Assembly (NCBI GenBank): GCA_044507975.1 | Contig: JBIQIQ010000041.1 | Span: 1 to 17,264 of the forward strand | Direction: 5' to 3' | DNA: 17,264 nucleotides | DNA from: DASRWD01 sp044507975 | Lineage (GTDB): Bacteria; Deinococcota; Deinococci; Deinococcales; Trueperaceae | In this document: one piece after another, positions 1 through 6,611 of the stretch | Layout of the letters: every line of letters begins with the position of its first letter | How positions within the stretch are numbered: position 1 is the first letter of the stretch | The notes under the pieces: model-generated | The model's input: only the letters and a program-made list of their open reading frames with translations | Databases searched by the model: none | What the model was told of the DNA's origin: nothing | Program-made: the position numbers and the translations under genes

Positions 1-1153
1 ACTCGTCGATGATCCTCTTGCCGAGCTCGGCGTTGGTGCCCTCGAGCCTCACGACGAGCGGCACCTGGAGGCCCACCTGCTTCACGGCCGCCACCACGCC
101 GTTGGCGATCGTGTCGCCCTTCATGATGCCGCCGAAGATGTTGACGAAGATGCCCTTGACGTTCGGGTCCTGCGTGATGATCTTGAACGCCGCCGTCACG
201 TTCTCCTCGGTGGCCCCGCCGCCGACGTCGAGGAAGTTGGCGGGCTCGCCGCCGACCTCCTTGATCGTGTCCATCGTCGCCATGGCGAGCCCCGCGCCGT
301 TGACCAGGCAGCCGACGTCGCCGTCGAGCTTGATGAACGAGAGGCCGTACTTGCTGGCCTCGACCTCGGCGGGGTCCTCCTCGCTGAGGTCGCGCAGCGC
401 CAGGACGTCGGGGTGCCGGAACAGCGCGTTCGAGTCGAAGCTCATCTTCGCGTCGAGGGCGACCACGGCGCCGTCCTGAGTGACGACGAGCGGGTTGATC
501 TCTAGCATGTCGGTGTCGAGCTCGGCGGCGGCCCTCGCGACGGCTCTCAGCAGCGCCACGCCCCGCTTGTGGGACTCTCCTGACAGTCCGAGCGCGAACG
601 CCAGCGACCGAGCCTGGTAGTCGGCGAGGCCGACGAGCGGGTCGATCGCCACCCGGACGATCTTCTCGGGTGTCTCCTCGGCGACCTGCTCGATGTCCAT
701 GCCGCCTTCCGTGGACACCATGACGATGTTGCGGCCCACCGAGCGGTCGAGGACTACCGAGAGGTAGAGCTCGCGCTCGATCGCCATGCCCTGCTCCACG
801 TAGACGCGGTTGACCTGCTTGCCGGCCGGCCCGGTCTGCACGGTGACGAGCGTGGAGCCCAGCATCTGCTCCGCGAGCTCGCGCACCCGTGCCTCCGTGG
901 CCTGGACGCCGCCGCTCGCGCCCGCCGTCACGACGTTGACGCCGCGCAGCCCCTCGTGCTCTACGAAGGTCCCCTTGCCGCGGCCGCCCGCGTGGACCTG
1001 CGCCTTGACGACGACGACCGGGTTGCCGCTCTCCTCGACGATGGGCCGAACGGCCGCCACCGCCTCGGGGACGCTGGTGGCAGCGCGGCCCAGCGGGACC
1101 GCCACGCCGAAGGGGGCGAGCAGCTCCTTGGCCTGGTACTCGTGGATCTTCAA
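1..1153 (-). CDS. sucC: Succinyl-CoA synthetase (ADP- or GDP-forming) beta subunit, C-terminus cut by window edge
   Basis: This is the nucleotide-binding beta subunit of succinyl-CoA ligase, which with SucD converts succinyl-CoA to succinate with formation of ATP or GTP in the TCA cycle. The N-terminus reads MKIHEYQAKELL, typical of SucC, followed by the ATP-grasp domain with K-A-Q-V-H-A-G-G-R-G-K and S-T-E-G-G-M-D-I-E. The C-terminal CoA-ligase domain shows N-G-A-G-L-A-M-A-T-M-D, F-L-D-V-G-G-G-A-T and V-R-L-E-G-T-N-A-E-L-G. The gene runs off the left edge after 384 codons, at ...KRIIDE, so only a short C-terminal tail is missing. The start is TTG at 1153, because a GGAGG site lies 9 bases upstream and the family N-terminus begins exactly there. 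sucD would be expected just outside the left edge. Nucleotide specificity cannot be read from the sequence with confidence. Confidence 0.96.
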   Translation of the reverse strand, partial: MKIHEYQAKELLAPFGVAVPLGRAATSVPEAVAAVRPIVEESGNPVVVVKAQVHAGGRGKGTFVEHEGLRGVNVVTAGASGGVQATEARVRELAEQMLGSTLVTVQTGPAGKQVNRVYVEQGMAIERELYLSVVLDRSVGRNIVMVSTEGGMDIEQVAEETPEKIVRVAIDPLVGLADYQARSLAFALGLSGESHKRGVALLRAVARAAAELDTDMLEINPLVVTQDGAVVALDAKMSFDSNALFRHPDVLALRDLSEEDPAEVEASKYGLSFIKLDGDVGCLVNGAGLAMATMDTIKEVGGEPANFLDVGGGATEENVTAAFKIITQDPNVKGIFVNIFGGIMKGDTIANGVVAAVKQVGLQVPLVVRLEGTNAELGKRIIDE

Positions 1154-1162
1154 GGCCTGGTT

Positions 1163-1167
1163 CCTCC
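1163..1167 (-). promoter_or_regulatory. Ribosome-binding site of sucC
   Basis: GGAGG on the minus strand, 9 bases before the TTG codon at 1153. It decides the non-ATG start of sucC, since no ATG lies near the conserved N-terminus. Confidence 0.75.
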
Positions 1168-1203
1168 GTAACCGCCGGTGTGCGGGGCACCCGGCCAGCA
1201 GAC

Positions 1204-1214
1204 AGGCTAGGTTA
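1204..1214 (-). promoter_or_regulatory. Possible -10 region for sucC
   Basis: The minus strand reads TAACCTAGCCT, giving two overlapping TANNNT hexamers (TAACCT and TAGCCT) about 50 bases before the sucC start. This would leave a leader long enough to hold the GGAGG site. No convincing -35 box is visible, so this is a weak call. Confidence 0.3.
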
Positions 1215-1290
1215 CCGCGCGGGCACGGGCGGCGAACCGCGCCCGCGGCGAGTTGTGGCAAGGTCCGCAGGGAGCGCGCGGGCACCGCAG

Positions 1291-1296
1291 TAGAGT
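1291..1296 (+). promoter_or_regulatory. Putative -10 box of a leaderless promoter for the MogA/MoaB gene
   Basis: TAGAGT ends 6 bases before the ATG at 1303. That places the expected transcription start on the A of the start codon, and no Shine-Dalgarno sequence is present. No recognisable -35 box. The same spacing recurs at several genes in this window. Confidence 0.5.
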
Positions 1297-1302
1297 GCCG
1301 GC

Positions 1303-1803
1303 ATGGTGAGAACGGCCATCCTGACGGTCTCCGACTCCGTCGCGGCGGGCAACCGCGAGGACGGCAGCGCCCAAGCGATCCGCCAGGTCCTCAAGACCGG
1401 GCCGTTCGTCGAGGTCGACTACCAGGTGGTCGCCGACGAGCAGGCGCTCATACGGGCGAGGCTCAGGCTGTGGTCGGACCAGGACGGCGTCGATCTCGTC
1501 CTCACGACCGGGGGTACCGGGCTGTCGCGGAAGGACCGCACGCCGGAGGCGACCGAGGAGGTCATCGAGCGGCGCGTGCCGGGCCTGCCCGAGCTCATGC
1601 GCACCATCGGCGCCGCCCATGACAAGGTCGCTGCCCTCTCGCGCGGCGTCGCCGGGGTGCGGCGCCAGACGCTGATCCTCAACCTCCCCGGCAGCCCCGG
1701 AGCCGCCGCGGACTCTCTCAGCGCCGTGCTGAGCGCGTTGCCACACGCCGTCGACGTCATCCGCGGCGAGCCGAGCTCGGCGCCTGAGGCGTGGCACAGC
1801 TGA
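1303..1803 (+). CDS. MogA/MoaB-family molybdopterin adenylyltransferase-like protein
   Basis: A 166-residue protein of the MoaB/Mog (MoCF_biosynth) family, whose members adenylylate molybdopterin before metal insertion during molybdenum cofactor synthesis in the cytoplasm. The diagnostic loop L-V-L-T-T-G-G-T-G-L-S-R-K-D-R-T-P-E-A-T (about residues 65-84) is intact. The second family motif, N-L-P-G-S-P-G-A-A-A-D, lies near residue 127. Length matches a single-domain MoaB/MogA of about 160-180 residues, with no fused MoeA domain. It heads a plus-strand series with the DUF456 protein 27 bases downstream, then lgt and glmU; these are not functionally related to cofactor synthesis. MogA and MoaB cannot be separated by eye. 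Some MoaB relatives have little or no known activity, so the exact role is inferred. Confidence 0.9.
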   Translation: MVRTAILTVSDSVAAGNREDGSAQAIRQVLKTGPFVEVDYQVVADEQALIRARLRLWSDQDGVDLVLTTGGTGLSRKDRTPEATEEVIERRVPGLPELMRTIGAAHDKVAALSRGVAGVRRQTLILNLPGSPGAAADSLSAVLSALPHAVDVIRGEPSSAPEAWHS

Positions 1804-1814
1804 GCGAATCGCAC

Positions 1815-1820
1815 TAGACT
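1815..1820 (+). promoter_or_regulatory. Putative -10 box upstream of the DUF456 gene
   Basis: TAGACT ends 10 bases before the TTG at 1831 in the 27-base gap after the MogA/MoaB gene. There is no Shine-Dalgarno sequence, so a very short leader is implied if this box is used. Confidence 0.35.
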
Positions 1821-1830
1821 CGGCAGCGGC

Positions 1831-2316
1831 TTGACGGTCCTGGCGTTCGTCATCTTCCTGGTCGGCTACGTCGTGGCGTTCGCCGGCGTGATCGTGCCGG
1901 TCCTGCCCGGGGTGCCGATCGCGTTCGTCGGCGCGCTCGCAGCGGCGCTGCTGATGGGGTTAGAGCGCTTCGGGGTCGAGCCGCTCGTGTACGTCGGCGT
2001 CCTCGCCGTGCTCTCCCAGCTGGTGGACGTAGCGGGCACCTGGCTCGGCTCACGAGGCTTCGGTGCCCAGCGGGCCGGCACCTGGGGCGGCGTCATCGGT
2101 TCTCTCCTCGGGCTGTTCCTCCTACCGCCCTTCGGGTTCCTCATCGGGGCCCTGGCCGGGGCGATGGTGGGGGAGCTGTTGGCGGGGAGGGAGCCGCGTG
2201 ACGCCCTCAGGTCGGGCGTAGGAGCGTTCGTAGGTACCCTCGGAGGCACTGTGGCGAAGCTCGTCATCATGGTAGTGGTTGGCTTCGTAGCGTTCCCGAG
2301 GTTCTTCGGCGGCTGA
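1831..2316 (+). CDS. DUF456-family integral membrane protein
   Basis: A 161-residue, very hydrophobic protein resembling the DUF456 family of unknown function. It has about four predicted membrane spans: near residues 3-20, 25-43, 53-70 or so, and a glycine-rich region at about 85-115, with a final hydrophobic segment near the C-terminus. The pattern V-I-V-P-V-L-P-G-V-P near the N-terminus, followed by glycine-rich helices with a G-x-W-L-G-S-R-G-F-G loop, fits that family. The start is a TTG without a clear ribosome-binding site, chosen because a TAGACT box lies just upstream and the first membrane span begins immediately after it. The stop lies 21 bases before lgt, so the two may be co-transcribed. 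No enzymatic motif is visible. Confidence 0.75.
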   Translation: MTVLAFVIFLVGYVVAFAGVIVPVLPGVPIAFVGALAAALLMGLERFGVEPLVYVGVLAVLSQLVDVAGTWLGSRGFGAQRAGTWGGVIGSLLGLFLLPPFGFLIGALAGAMVGELLAGREPRDALRSGVGAFVGTLGGTVAKLVIMVVVGFVAFPRFFGG

Positions 2317-2337
2317 GGCCGCCGCGAAGGAGCGGAA

Positions 2338-3240
2338 ATGGATCCGATCTTCGTCCAGATAGGCCCGCTGGCGGTCAGGTGGTACGGGCTCCTCATCGCC
2401 GCTGGCGTGCTGATCGGCGCTGCCTGGGCGCTGAGGGCCGCGGAGCGAAGGGGCCTCGACGGCGACAGGCTGCTGGACATGGCGTTGTGGCTGGTGATAG
2501 CGGGCGTCGTCGGCGCCCGGCTCGTGTACGTCCTGACCAGCCCGTCCGCCTACTTCGGCCCGGGCGGCAACTGGCTGAACGCGTTCAAGGTCTGGGAGGG
2601 CGGCATCAGCATCCACGGCGGCGTGATCGGCGTGATGCTCGCCACCTGGCTCTACTGTCGCCGCTACGGCCTGAACATGTGGTCGTACCTCGACGTCATG
2701 ACCCCGGTGGGCGTCCTCGGCATCATGGGTGGCCGCATCGGGAACATCATGAACGGCACCGACACCGGGGGCCGGCTCACGGAGCTCGGGATCGGCTTCA
2801 CGTGGCCTGAGCGGGGCACGGAGACGTTCGGCGCGTTGGGACGACTCGTTTTCGGCGACGACCTGTGGCAGTTCGCCCCGCCGGCCTGCCGCGCCGTCGC
2901 CGCCGGCGAGCCCTGCGTCGTCCACTTCACCCAGGCCTACGGCTTCCTGGTCGGGTTCGTCCTGCTGTTCGTGGTGCTCTGGGCGCTGCGGCGGCGCGAC
3001 CTGCCGCCGGGCAACGGCTTCTGGCTGTTCGTGCTGTGGTACTCGGTCCTGCGTAGCGTGATCGAGGAGCCGTTCCGCGACAACCCGCTGCCGTGGCAGG
3101 TCTACCTCAACGAGCCTGCCGGCATCGGACTCTTCACGTACACGCAGCTCGCGAGCATCCCCATCGTCCTGATCGCCCTGTACATGCTGCTCACCGCCCC
3201 CGAGCGTAGCGGCGCCAAGCGACCGGCCGAGGTCCGATGA
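2338..3240 (+). CDS. lgt: Prolipoprotein diacylglyceryl transferase
   Basis: Lgt transfers a diacylglyceryl group from phosphatidylglycerol to the lipobox cysteine of prolipoproteins in the cytoplasmic membrane, the first step of lipoprotein maturation. The 300-residue length and multi-span hydrophobicity fit the family. Visible motifs are W-Y-G near residue 15, W-E-G-G-I-S-I-H-G-G with the conserved His at 93, G-R-I-G-N-I-M-N-G around 132-140 with the essential Arg at 133, and a C-terminal L-R-S-V-I-E-E-P-F-R. The usual N-G-E after G-R-x-x-N-x-x-N-G is here N-G-T-D-T-G, which may be lineage-specific. AAGGAG (2327-2332) lies 5 bases before the ATG. The last codons overlap the glmU start by 4 bases (ATGA), so the two are translationally coupled. 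Confidence 0.95.
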   Translation: MDPIFVQIGPLAVRWYGLLIAAGVLIGAAWALRAAERRGLDGDRLLDMALWLVIAGVVGARLVYVLTSPSAYFGPGGNWLNAFKVWEGGISIHGGVIGVMLATWLYCRRYGLNMWSYLDVMTPVGVLGIMGGRIGNIMNGTDTGGRLTELGIGFTWPERGTETFGALGRLVFGDDLWQFAPPACRAVAAGEPCVVHFTQAYGFLVGFVLLFVVLWALRRRDLPPGNGFWLFVLWYSVLRSVIEEPFRDNPLPWQVYLNEPAGIGLFTYTQLASIPIVLIALYMLLTAPERSGAKRPAEVR

Positions 3241-4235
3241 CCCCGTTCGCCGTCGTGGTCCTCGCCGCCGGCGCGGGGACGCGGATGCGCTCTGCCAAGC
3301 ACAAGGTCCTCCACGAGGCGGGGGGCGTGCCGTTGCTGGAGCACGTTCTGCGCGCCGTCGACCCGCTCCGTCCGCGACGGGTCGTGGTTGTGGTCGGGCA
3401 CCTCGGCGACCAGGTGCGGGAGCGGTTCGCGGGGCGAGCCGCGAACGGCGACCTCGTCTTCGCGGAGCAGAGGGAGCTGTTGGGGACGGGCCACGCGCTG
3501 TGGCAAGCGGAGGAGAGCGTCCTCGGCGCGTTCGGGCCAGGCGAGCCAGGAAAGGTGCTGGTCCTCGTCGGCGACGCGCCGCTCCTCGAGAGCGAGACGC
3601 TGGACCGGATGCTGGAGGCGCAGGGCGACGGACCCGGGATGACGCTGCTGACGGCGACCCTCCCCGACCCCGCGGGCCTGGGCCGCGTGCTGCGCTCGGA
3701 CGACGGGCAGCTGCTCGGCATCGTCGAGCACAAGGACGCCTCCGAGGAGGAGCGGAAGGTCTCGGAGGTGAACGCCGGCTTCTACGTCTTCGACCTCGGC
3801 GTGTTCGCGAGGTGCAGGAGCCTGTCCGCCGACAACGCGCAGGGCGAGCTCTACATCACGCAGCTGCTCGACATCTACCAGGCGGCCGGCCTGCCCGTGC
3901 GAGCCGTGGCCGCGGCGTCCCCCTCCGAGGTGCTGGCGGCGAACGACCGCGTCGAGTTGGCGGCGATCGACAGGGTCCTGCGCGACCGTTCCCGGCGAGC
4001 GTGGCAGGCCGCAGGGGTCACGCTGATCGCGCCCGAGACCGTGTTCCTCGACGAGGGCGTGGAGATCGGGCGGGACGTGGTGCTCCATCCCGGGGTGCAC
4101 CTGTTGGGCTCGACGACGGTGGGGGAGGGGGCCACGGTGGGGCCCTTCGCCGTGCTGAAGGACTGCCGCGTGGCGCCCAGGGCCCAGGTCCCGGCCCACA
4201 CGGTGGCCACGGACGCTACCTTCGGAATCCGCTAG
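3237..4235 (+). CDS. glmU: Shortened GlmU: UDP-N-acetylglucosamine pyrophosphorylase domain with a partial left-handed beta-helix
   Basis: The N-terminal domain matches GlmU uridyltransferase, which makes UDP-GlcNAc from GlcNAc-1-phosphate and UTP for peptidoglycan and other envelope polymers. Motifs are L-A-A-G-A-G-T-R-M (9-17) with K-V-L-H, G-T-G-H-A (83-87), V-G-D-A-P-L-L, E-H-K-D-A, N-A-G-F-Y-V-F-D and Q-G-E-L-Y-I-T-Q-L-L-D-I. After a linker helix only a few hexapeptide-like repeats follow (about 250-325), for example G-V-E-I-G-R-D and T-V-G-E-G-A-T-V-G-P-F-A. The protein is 332 residues, whereas two-domain GlmU is about 450-480. The acetyltransferase active-site region is absent and there is no room for it downstream, because SPP ends 18 bases away. 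GlcN-1-P acetylation must therefore be done by another protein, or this paralog has a different sugar-nucleotide substrate. It overlaps lgt by ATGA. Confidence 0.88.
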   Translation: MTPFAVVVLAAGAGTRMRSAKHKVLHEAGGVPLLEHVLRAVDPLRPRRVVVVVGHLGDQVRERFAGRAANGDLVFAEQRELLGTGHALWQAEESVLGAFGPGEPGKVLVLVGDAPLLESETLDRMLEAQGDGPGMTLLTATLPDPAGLGRVLRSDDGQLLGIVEHKDASEEERKVSEVNAGFYVFDLGVFARCRSLSADNAQGELYITQLLDIYQAAGLPVRAVAAASPSEVLAANDRVELAAIDRVLRDRSRRAWQAAGVTLIAPETVFLDEGVEIGRDVVLHPGVHLLGSTTVGEGATVGPFAVLKDCRVAPRAQVPAHTVATDATFGIR

Positions 4236-4253
4236 CCGGCCTCTCGCGCGGCC

Positions 4254-5057
4254 TCACCAGCCGGCGCGCTCGAGGCCCTCCAGCACGCCCGCGCAGTGTG
4301 GGCGGCTGGCCAGGTACACGCCGGGGTGTGACCGCATGTCCTCCAACTCGGGCTCGTGGTTCGCCACCAGCACGGCTACCATGCCGCGCTCGGCGCCGGT
4401 GAGCAGGAGCTCCCTGTCGTTGCCGGAGTCGCCAGCCACCACGACGGCCGCGGGCGGCAGACCGAACCTCTCGACGAGGTGGAGCAGCGCCCCTCCCTTG
4501 GAGGCTGGCTCCGGAAGCACGTCCAGGAACTGGCCAGCGGAGTAGACGAGGCGGGCGCCCAGCCCACGCGCCGCCAGCGTCGCGCTGGCCGCGTCCGGCG
4601 CCGTAGGACCTCCCGCGTGCGGCGGCACGAAGAAGCTGACCTTGAACTCGCCCTGGGCTGCTTCCGGCTGCAGCTCGAGCCCGGCGACGCCGGACAGGGC
4701 CGCACGCACCGCCCCGGCGTCGAACCCCGTGGCCGCCAGCCTGCCGGCCCACGCGCCGTCGAGCACGTAGCCGCCGGCCTCCGCCAGGTACACCTCCGAG
4801 CCGACACCACACACTAGGGCAGCCGGGCGCGGGAGTCCCGCCGAGCGCAACGCCGCCGCGGCCTCCAAGGAGAGCTCGAGGCCCCGGCCGGACGAGAGGA
4901 CCAGCTCGGCGCCCGCCCGCCGAAGGCGGGCGCCGAGCTCCGCCGCTCCCTCGCTGGGCTCGCCGGCGTCGAGGAGGGTACCGTCGACGTCCGAGACCAG
5001 CGCGCGCCCGCCTTCCCGGAGGTCGCCTCCGGGATCGCCGGCGCCGCGGACGGTCAA
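4254..5057 (-). CDS. Sucrose-phosphate phosphatase-like HAD hydrolase
   Basis: A 267-residue HAD-superfamily phosphatase with D-V-D-G-T-L-L containing the nucleophile Asp23 and acid/base Asp25. An S-S-G-R motif (motif II) follows, then a cap region, and near the C-terminus K-G-G-A-L with G-D-S-G-N-D (209-214). This order fits the Cof/SPP type, which removes the phosphate from sucrose-6-phosphate. The assignment rests mainly on its position directly after the synthase. The start is taken as TTG at 5057, which overlaps the SPS stop codon (TTGA) and keeps about 20 residues before the nucleophile. No ribosome-binding site is evident, so translational coupling is likely. Mannosylfructose-phosphate phosphatase or another sugar-phosphate phosphatase is the main alternative. 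The gene converges on glmU with 18 bases between them and no obvious terminator. Confidence 0.78.
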   Translation of the reverse strand: MTVRGAGDPGGDLREGGRALVSDVDGTLLDAGEPSEGAAELGARLRRAGAELVLSSGRGLELSLEAAAALRSAGLPRPAALVCGVGSEVYLAEAGGYVLDGAWAGRLAATGFDAGAVRAALSGVAGLELQPEAAQGEFKVSFFVPPHAGGPTAPDAASATLAARGLGARLVYSAGQFLDVLPEPASKGGALLHLVERFGLPPAAVVVAGDSGNDRELLLTGAERGMVAVLVANHEPELEDMRSHPGVYLASRPHCAGVLEGLERAGW

Positions 5058-6478
5058 CCGGACGGCGCCGGCGACGGCGCGAGCGCGAGGAGGCTGCGTA
5101 CGAACCTGTCGGCGTGGGCCTGCCAGGCGTAGTGCTCGCGTACGCCGGTGACGCCGTTCTCCGAGTAGCGCTCCCACTTCTCCCGGTCGACGAGGATCCC
5201 CTTGATCGCCGCCTGGATCGCCGAGGTGTCCCTGGCGTCGATCAGCTCGCCGGAGCCGACCTTGGTGATGATCTCCTGGGGCCCGCCGTGGTCGGTGGAG
5301 ACCACGGGCAGGCCGGAGGAGCTCGCCTCGATCAGCGTGATCCCGAAGTTCTCCTCGAGGGCGGGGTTCACGAACACGCCGCGGCGCGCCGCGACCTGCC
5401 GGTAGAGCACCGGGATGTCGACGTCCGGCCTGTGCTTCTTCGGGATCGCGAGGCGGCCGTAGAGGTCGTAGCGGTCCATCGCGAAGAGCAGCCCGGTCAT
5501 CACCTCGCGCTCGTTGTCGTCGAGCTCCTCGATGTCGCCGCGCACGCCCGCGAAGATCACCAGGTTCGCGAGGTGCCTGAGCTCGTTGTCCTCTCCGTAG
5601 GCCTGCACGAGGCCGAGGTTGTTCTTCTTCCTGTCGGGTCGGCTGATCGCCAGGATCACGGGCTTCTCGGGCTCCCGGAGGAAGCGCGTCAGCTCGCGCT
5701 TCATGCGCACGCGCGACTTGACGACCTCCTCGTCGGGCTCGAACGACTCGTCGAGGTCGTAGTAGTAGGGGTAGAACCGCTCGACGTCGACGCCCGGCGG
5801 GATCACCTCGAAGCGCGCGCTCGGAGCGGCCTCGTAGAGCTCGTAGCCCTTCTCGACCTCCTGCCGCGTGCTGGCCACCACGAGGTCGGCGGCCCTGAGC
5901 GCGTCCTCCTCGGCCTGGATGCGCCGGCCGATCTGGTACTGCTCCTCGATCTCCTGGCGCGACATGCCGGCGCCGCGCAGCACGCGCTGCTTGTTGCGTC
6001 CGAGCGAGTGGCCGGTGAACACCATCCGCCTGCCCCAGCGTCGCGCCAGCTGCTGGGCCACGAAGCCGGCGTCGGCGTAGTGGCCGTGCACGACGTCGGG
6101 GATGCCGGGCCCCTCCTCGAAGTAGCGGGCCGCGCTCTCCACCAGCTCGTCGAGATGGGGCCAGAGGGCCTCCTTGCGCATGTACTCGTCCCCGCCCGCA
6201 GCCACCCTCACGAGGTAGGCGTCGGGACCCAGGCGCTCGACCGGCTTGGCGTAGTCGTCGCTCACCGACAGGTCGTCGATGCGGCGGGTGACGAGGTCCA
6301 CGCGGAGGACGTCCGGGTGCTTGCCCAGCGCTCGGGCCAGCTCGACGACGTACTTCGTCTGCCCACCGGTGTCTGCGTCGCGCCCGAGCTCGAGGTCGTG
6401 TCCCCGGATCAGCCCGTGCACGCTGAACATCGCGACGTGGAGGCCGGCGTCGCCCTTACCGTTCCTGTTCTTTCCCAT
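5054..6478 (-). CDS. Sucrose-phosphate synthase (GT4 glycosyltransferase)
   Basis: A 474-residue retaining GT-B glycosyltransferase of family GT4. The N-terminal block H-G-L-I-R-G-H-D-L-E-L-G-R-D-A-D-T-G-G-Q (21-40) is the signature of sucrose-phosphate and sucrose synthases. Further features are T-R-R-I, G-G-D-E-Y (sugar-phosphate site region), H-G-H-Y-A-D-A-G, F-T-G-H-S-L-G and I-P-P-G-V-D. The E-x7-E nucleotide-sugar motif is at Glu376/Glu384 (E-N-F-G-I-T-L-I-E). It should join glucose from UDP- or ADP-glucose to fructose-6-phosphate, with the downstream phosphatase releasing sucrose, often a compatible solute. ATG 6478 is chosen because GGGAGG lies 5 bases upstream; the open frame runs further, to 6628, but without a site. 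Mannosylfructose-phosphate synthase is a close homolog and cannot be excluded. Confidence 0.87.
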   Translation of the reverse strand: MGKNRNGKGDAGLHVAMFSVHGLIRGHDLELGRDADTGGQTKYVVELARALGKHPDVLRVDLVTRRIDDLSVSDDYAKPVERLGPDAYLVRVAAGGDEYMRKEALWPHLDELVESAARYFEEGPGIPDVVHGHYADAGFVAQQLARRWGRRMVFTGHSLGRNKQRVLRGAGMSRQEIEEQYQIGRRIQAEEDALRAADLVVASTRQEVEKGYELYEAAPSARFEVIPPGVDVERFYPYYYDLDESFEPDEEVVKSRVRMKRELTRFLREPEKPVILAISRPDRKKNNLGLVQAYGEDNELRHLANLVIFAGVRGDIEELDDNEREVMTGLLFAMDRYDLYGRLAIPKKHRPDVDIPVLYRQVAARRGVFVNPALEENFGITLIEASSSGLPVVSTDHGGPQEIITKVGSGELIDARDTSAIQAAIKGILVDREKWERYSENGVTGVREHYAWQAHADRFVRSLLALAPSPAPSG

Positions 6479-6483
6479 GTCCG

Positions 6484-6489
6484 CCTCCC
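6484..6489 (-). promoter_or_regulatory. Ribosome-binding site of the sucrose-phosphate synthase gene
   Basis: GGGAGG on the minus strand, 5 bases before the ATG at 6478. It selects this start over the longer in-frame extension toward 6628, which would overlap the carA start region. Confidence 0.75.
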
Positions 6490-6540
6490 GGCGACGGCAC
6501 GCTACCTGGACCCACGATGAGATTGGCGCGGGGTCGAGCC

Positions 6541-6566
6541 GCATGAACATGCAGGGACATGTATGC
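6541..6566. repeat. Imperfect inverted repeat between the SPS and carA genes
   Basis: GCAT-GA-ACATG (6541-6551) is mirrored by CATGT-ATGC (6558-6566) around a 6-base centre, with a two-base insertion in the left arm. ACATG also occurs as a direct repeat at 6547 and 6557. This patch is less GC-rich than its surroundings and lies in the 133-base divergent gap, about 65 bases upstream of the SPS start and 45 upstream of carA. It could be an operator or simply part of the SPS promoter. No regulator can be named. Confidence 0.3.
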
Positions 6567-6595
6567 GACGTGCAGGCGCCCCCCGCTGCGCGTGG

Positions 6596-6601
6596 TAGAG
6601 T
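6596..6601 (+). promoter_or_regulatory. Putative -10 box of carA
   Basis: TAGAGT ends 10 bases before the ATG at 6612, with no Shine-Dalgarno sequence between them. It is the same hexamer as before the MogA/MoaB gene, but with a leader of about 4 bases implied. Confidence 0.4.
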
Positions 6602-6611
6602 TCGCGCTCGG

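Noticed and set aside
3102..4199. A 365-residue minus-strand frame opposite glmU and the end of lgt
   Set aside because: It has low-complexity composition and no motif, while both plus-strand genes are clearly real and coupled by ATGA.
4236..4253. A possible terminator between glmU and the phosphatase gene
   Set aside because: The 18 bases are too short for a convincing stem, and the GGCC and GCCGGC repeats around them are ordinary for this GC content. No T tract is present.
3237..4253. A frameshift explaining the short GlmU
   Set aside because: No acetyltransferase-domain sequence (further hexapeptide repeats or its active-site motifs) follows in any frame. The phosphatase gene begins at once on the other strand, so the domain is absent rather than shifted.
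5114..6520. A 468-residue open frame on the plus strand opposite the sucrose-phosphate synthase
   Set aside because: It is rich in Val, Leu, Asp, His and Arg with no recognisable domain, and it mirrors a gene with complete GT4 motifs. It is a shadow frame.
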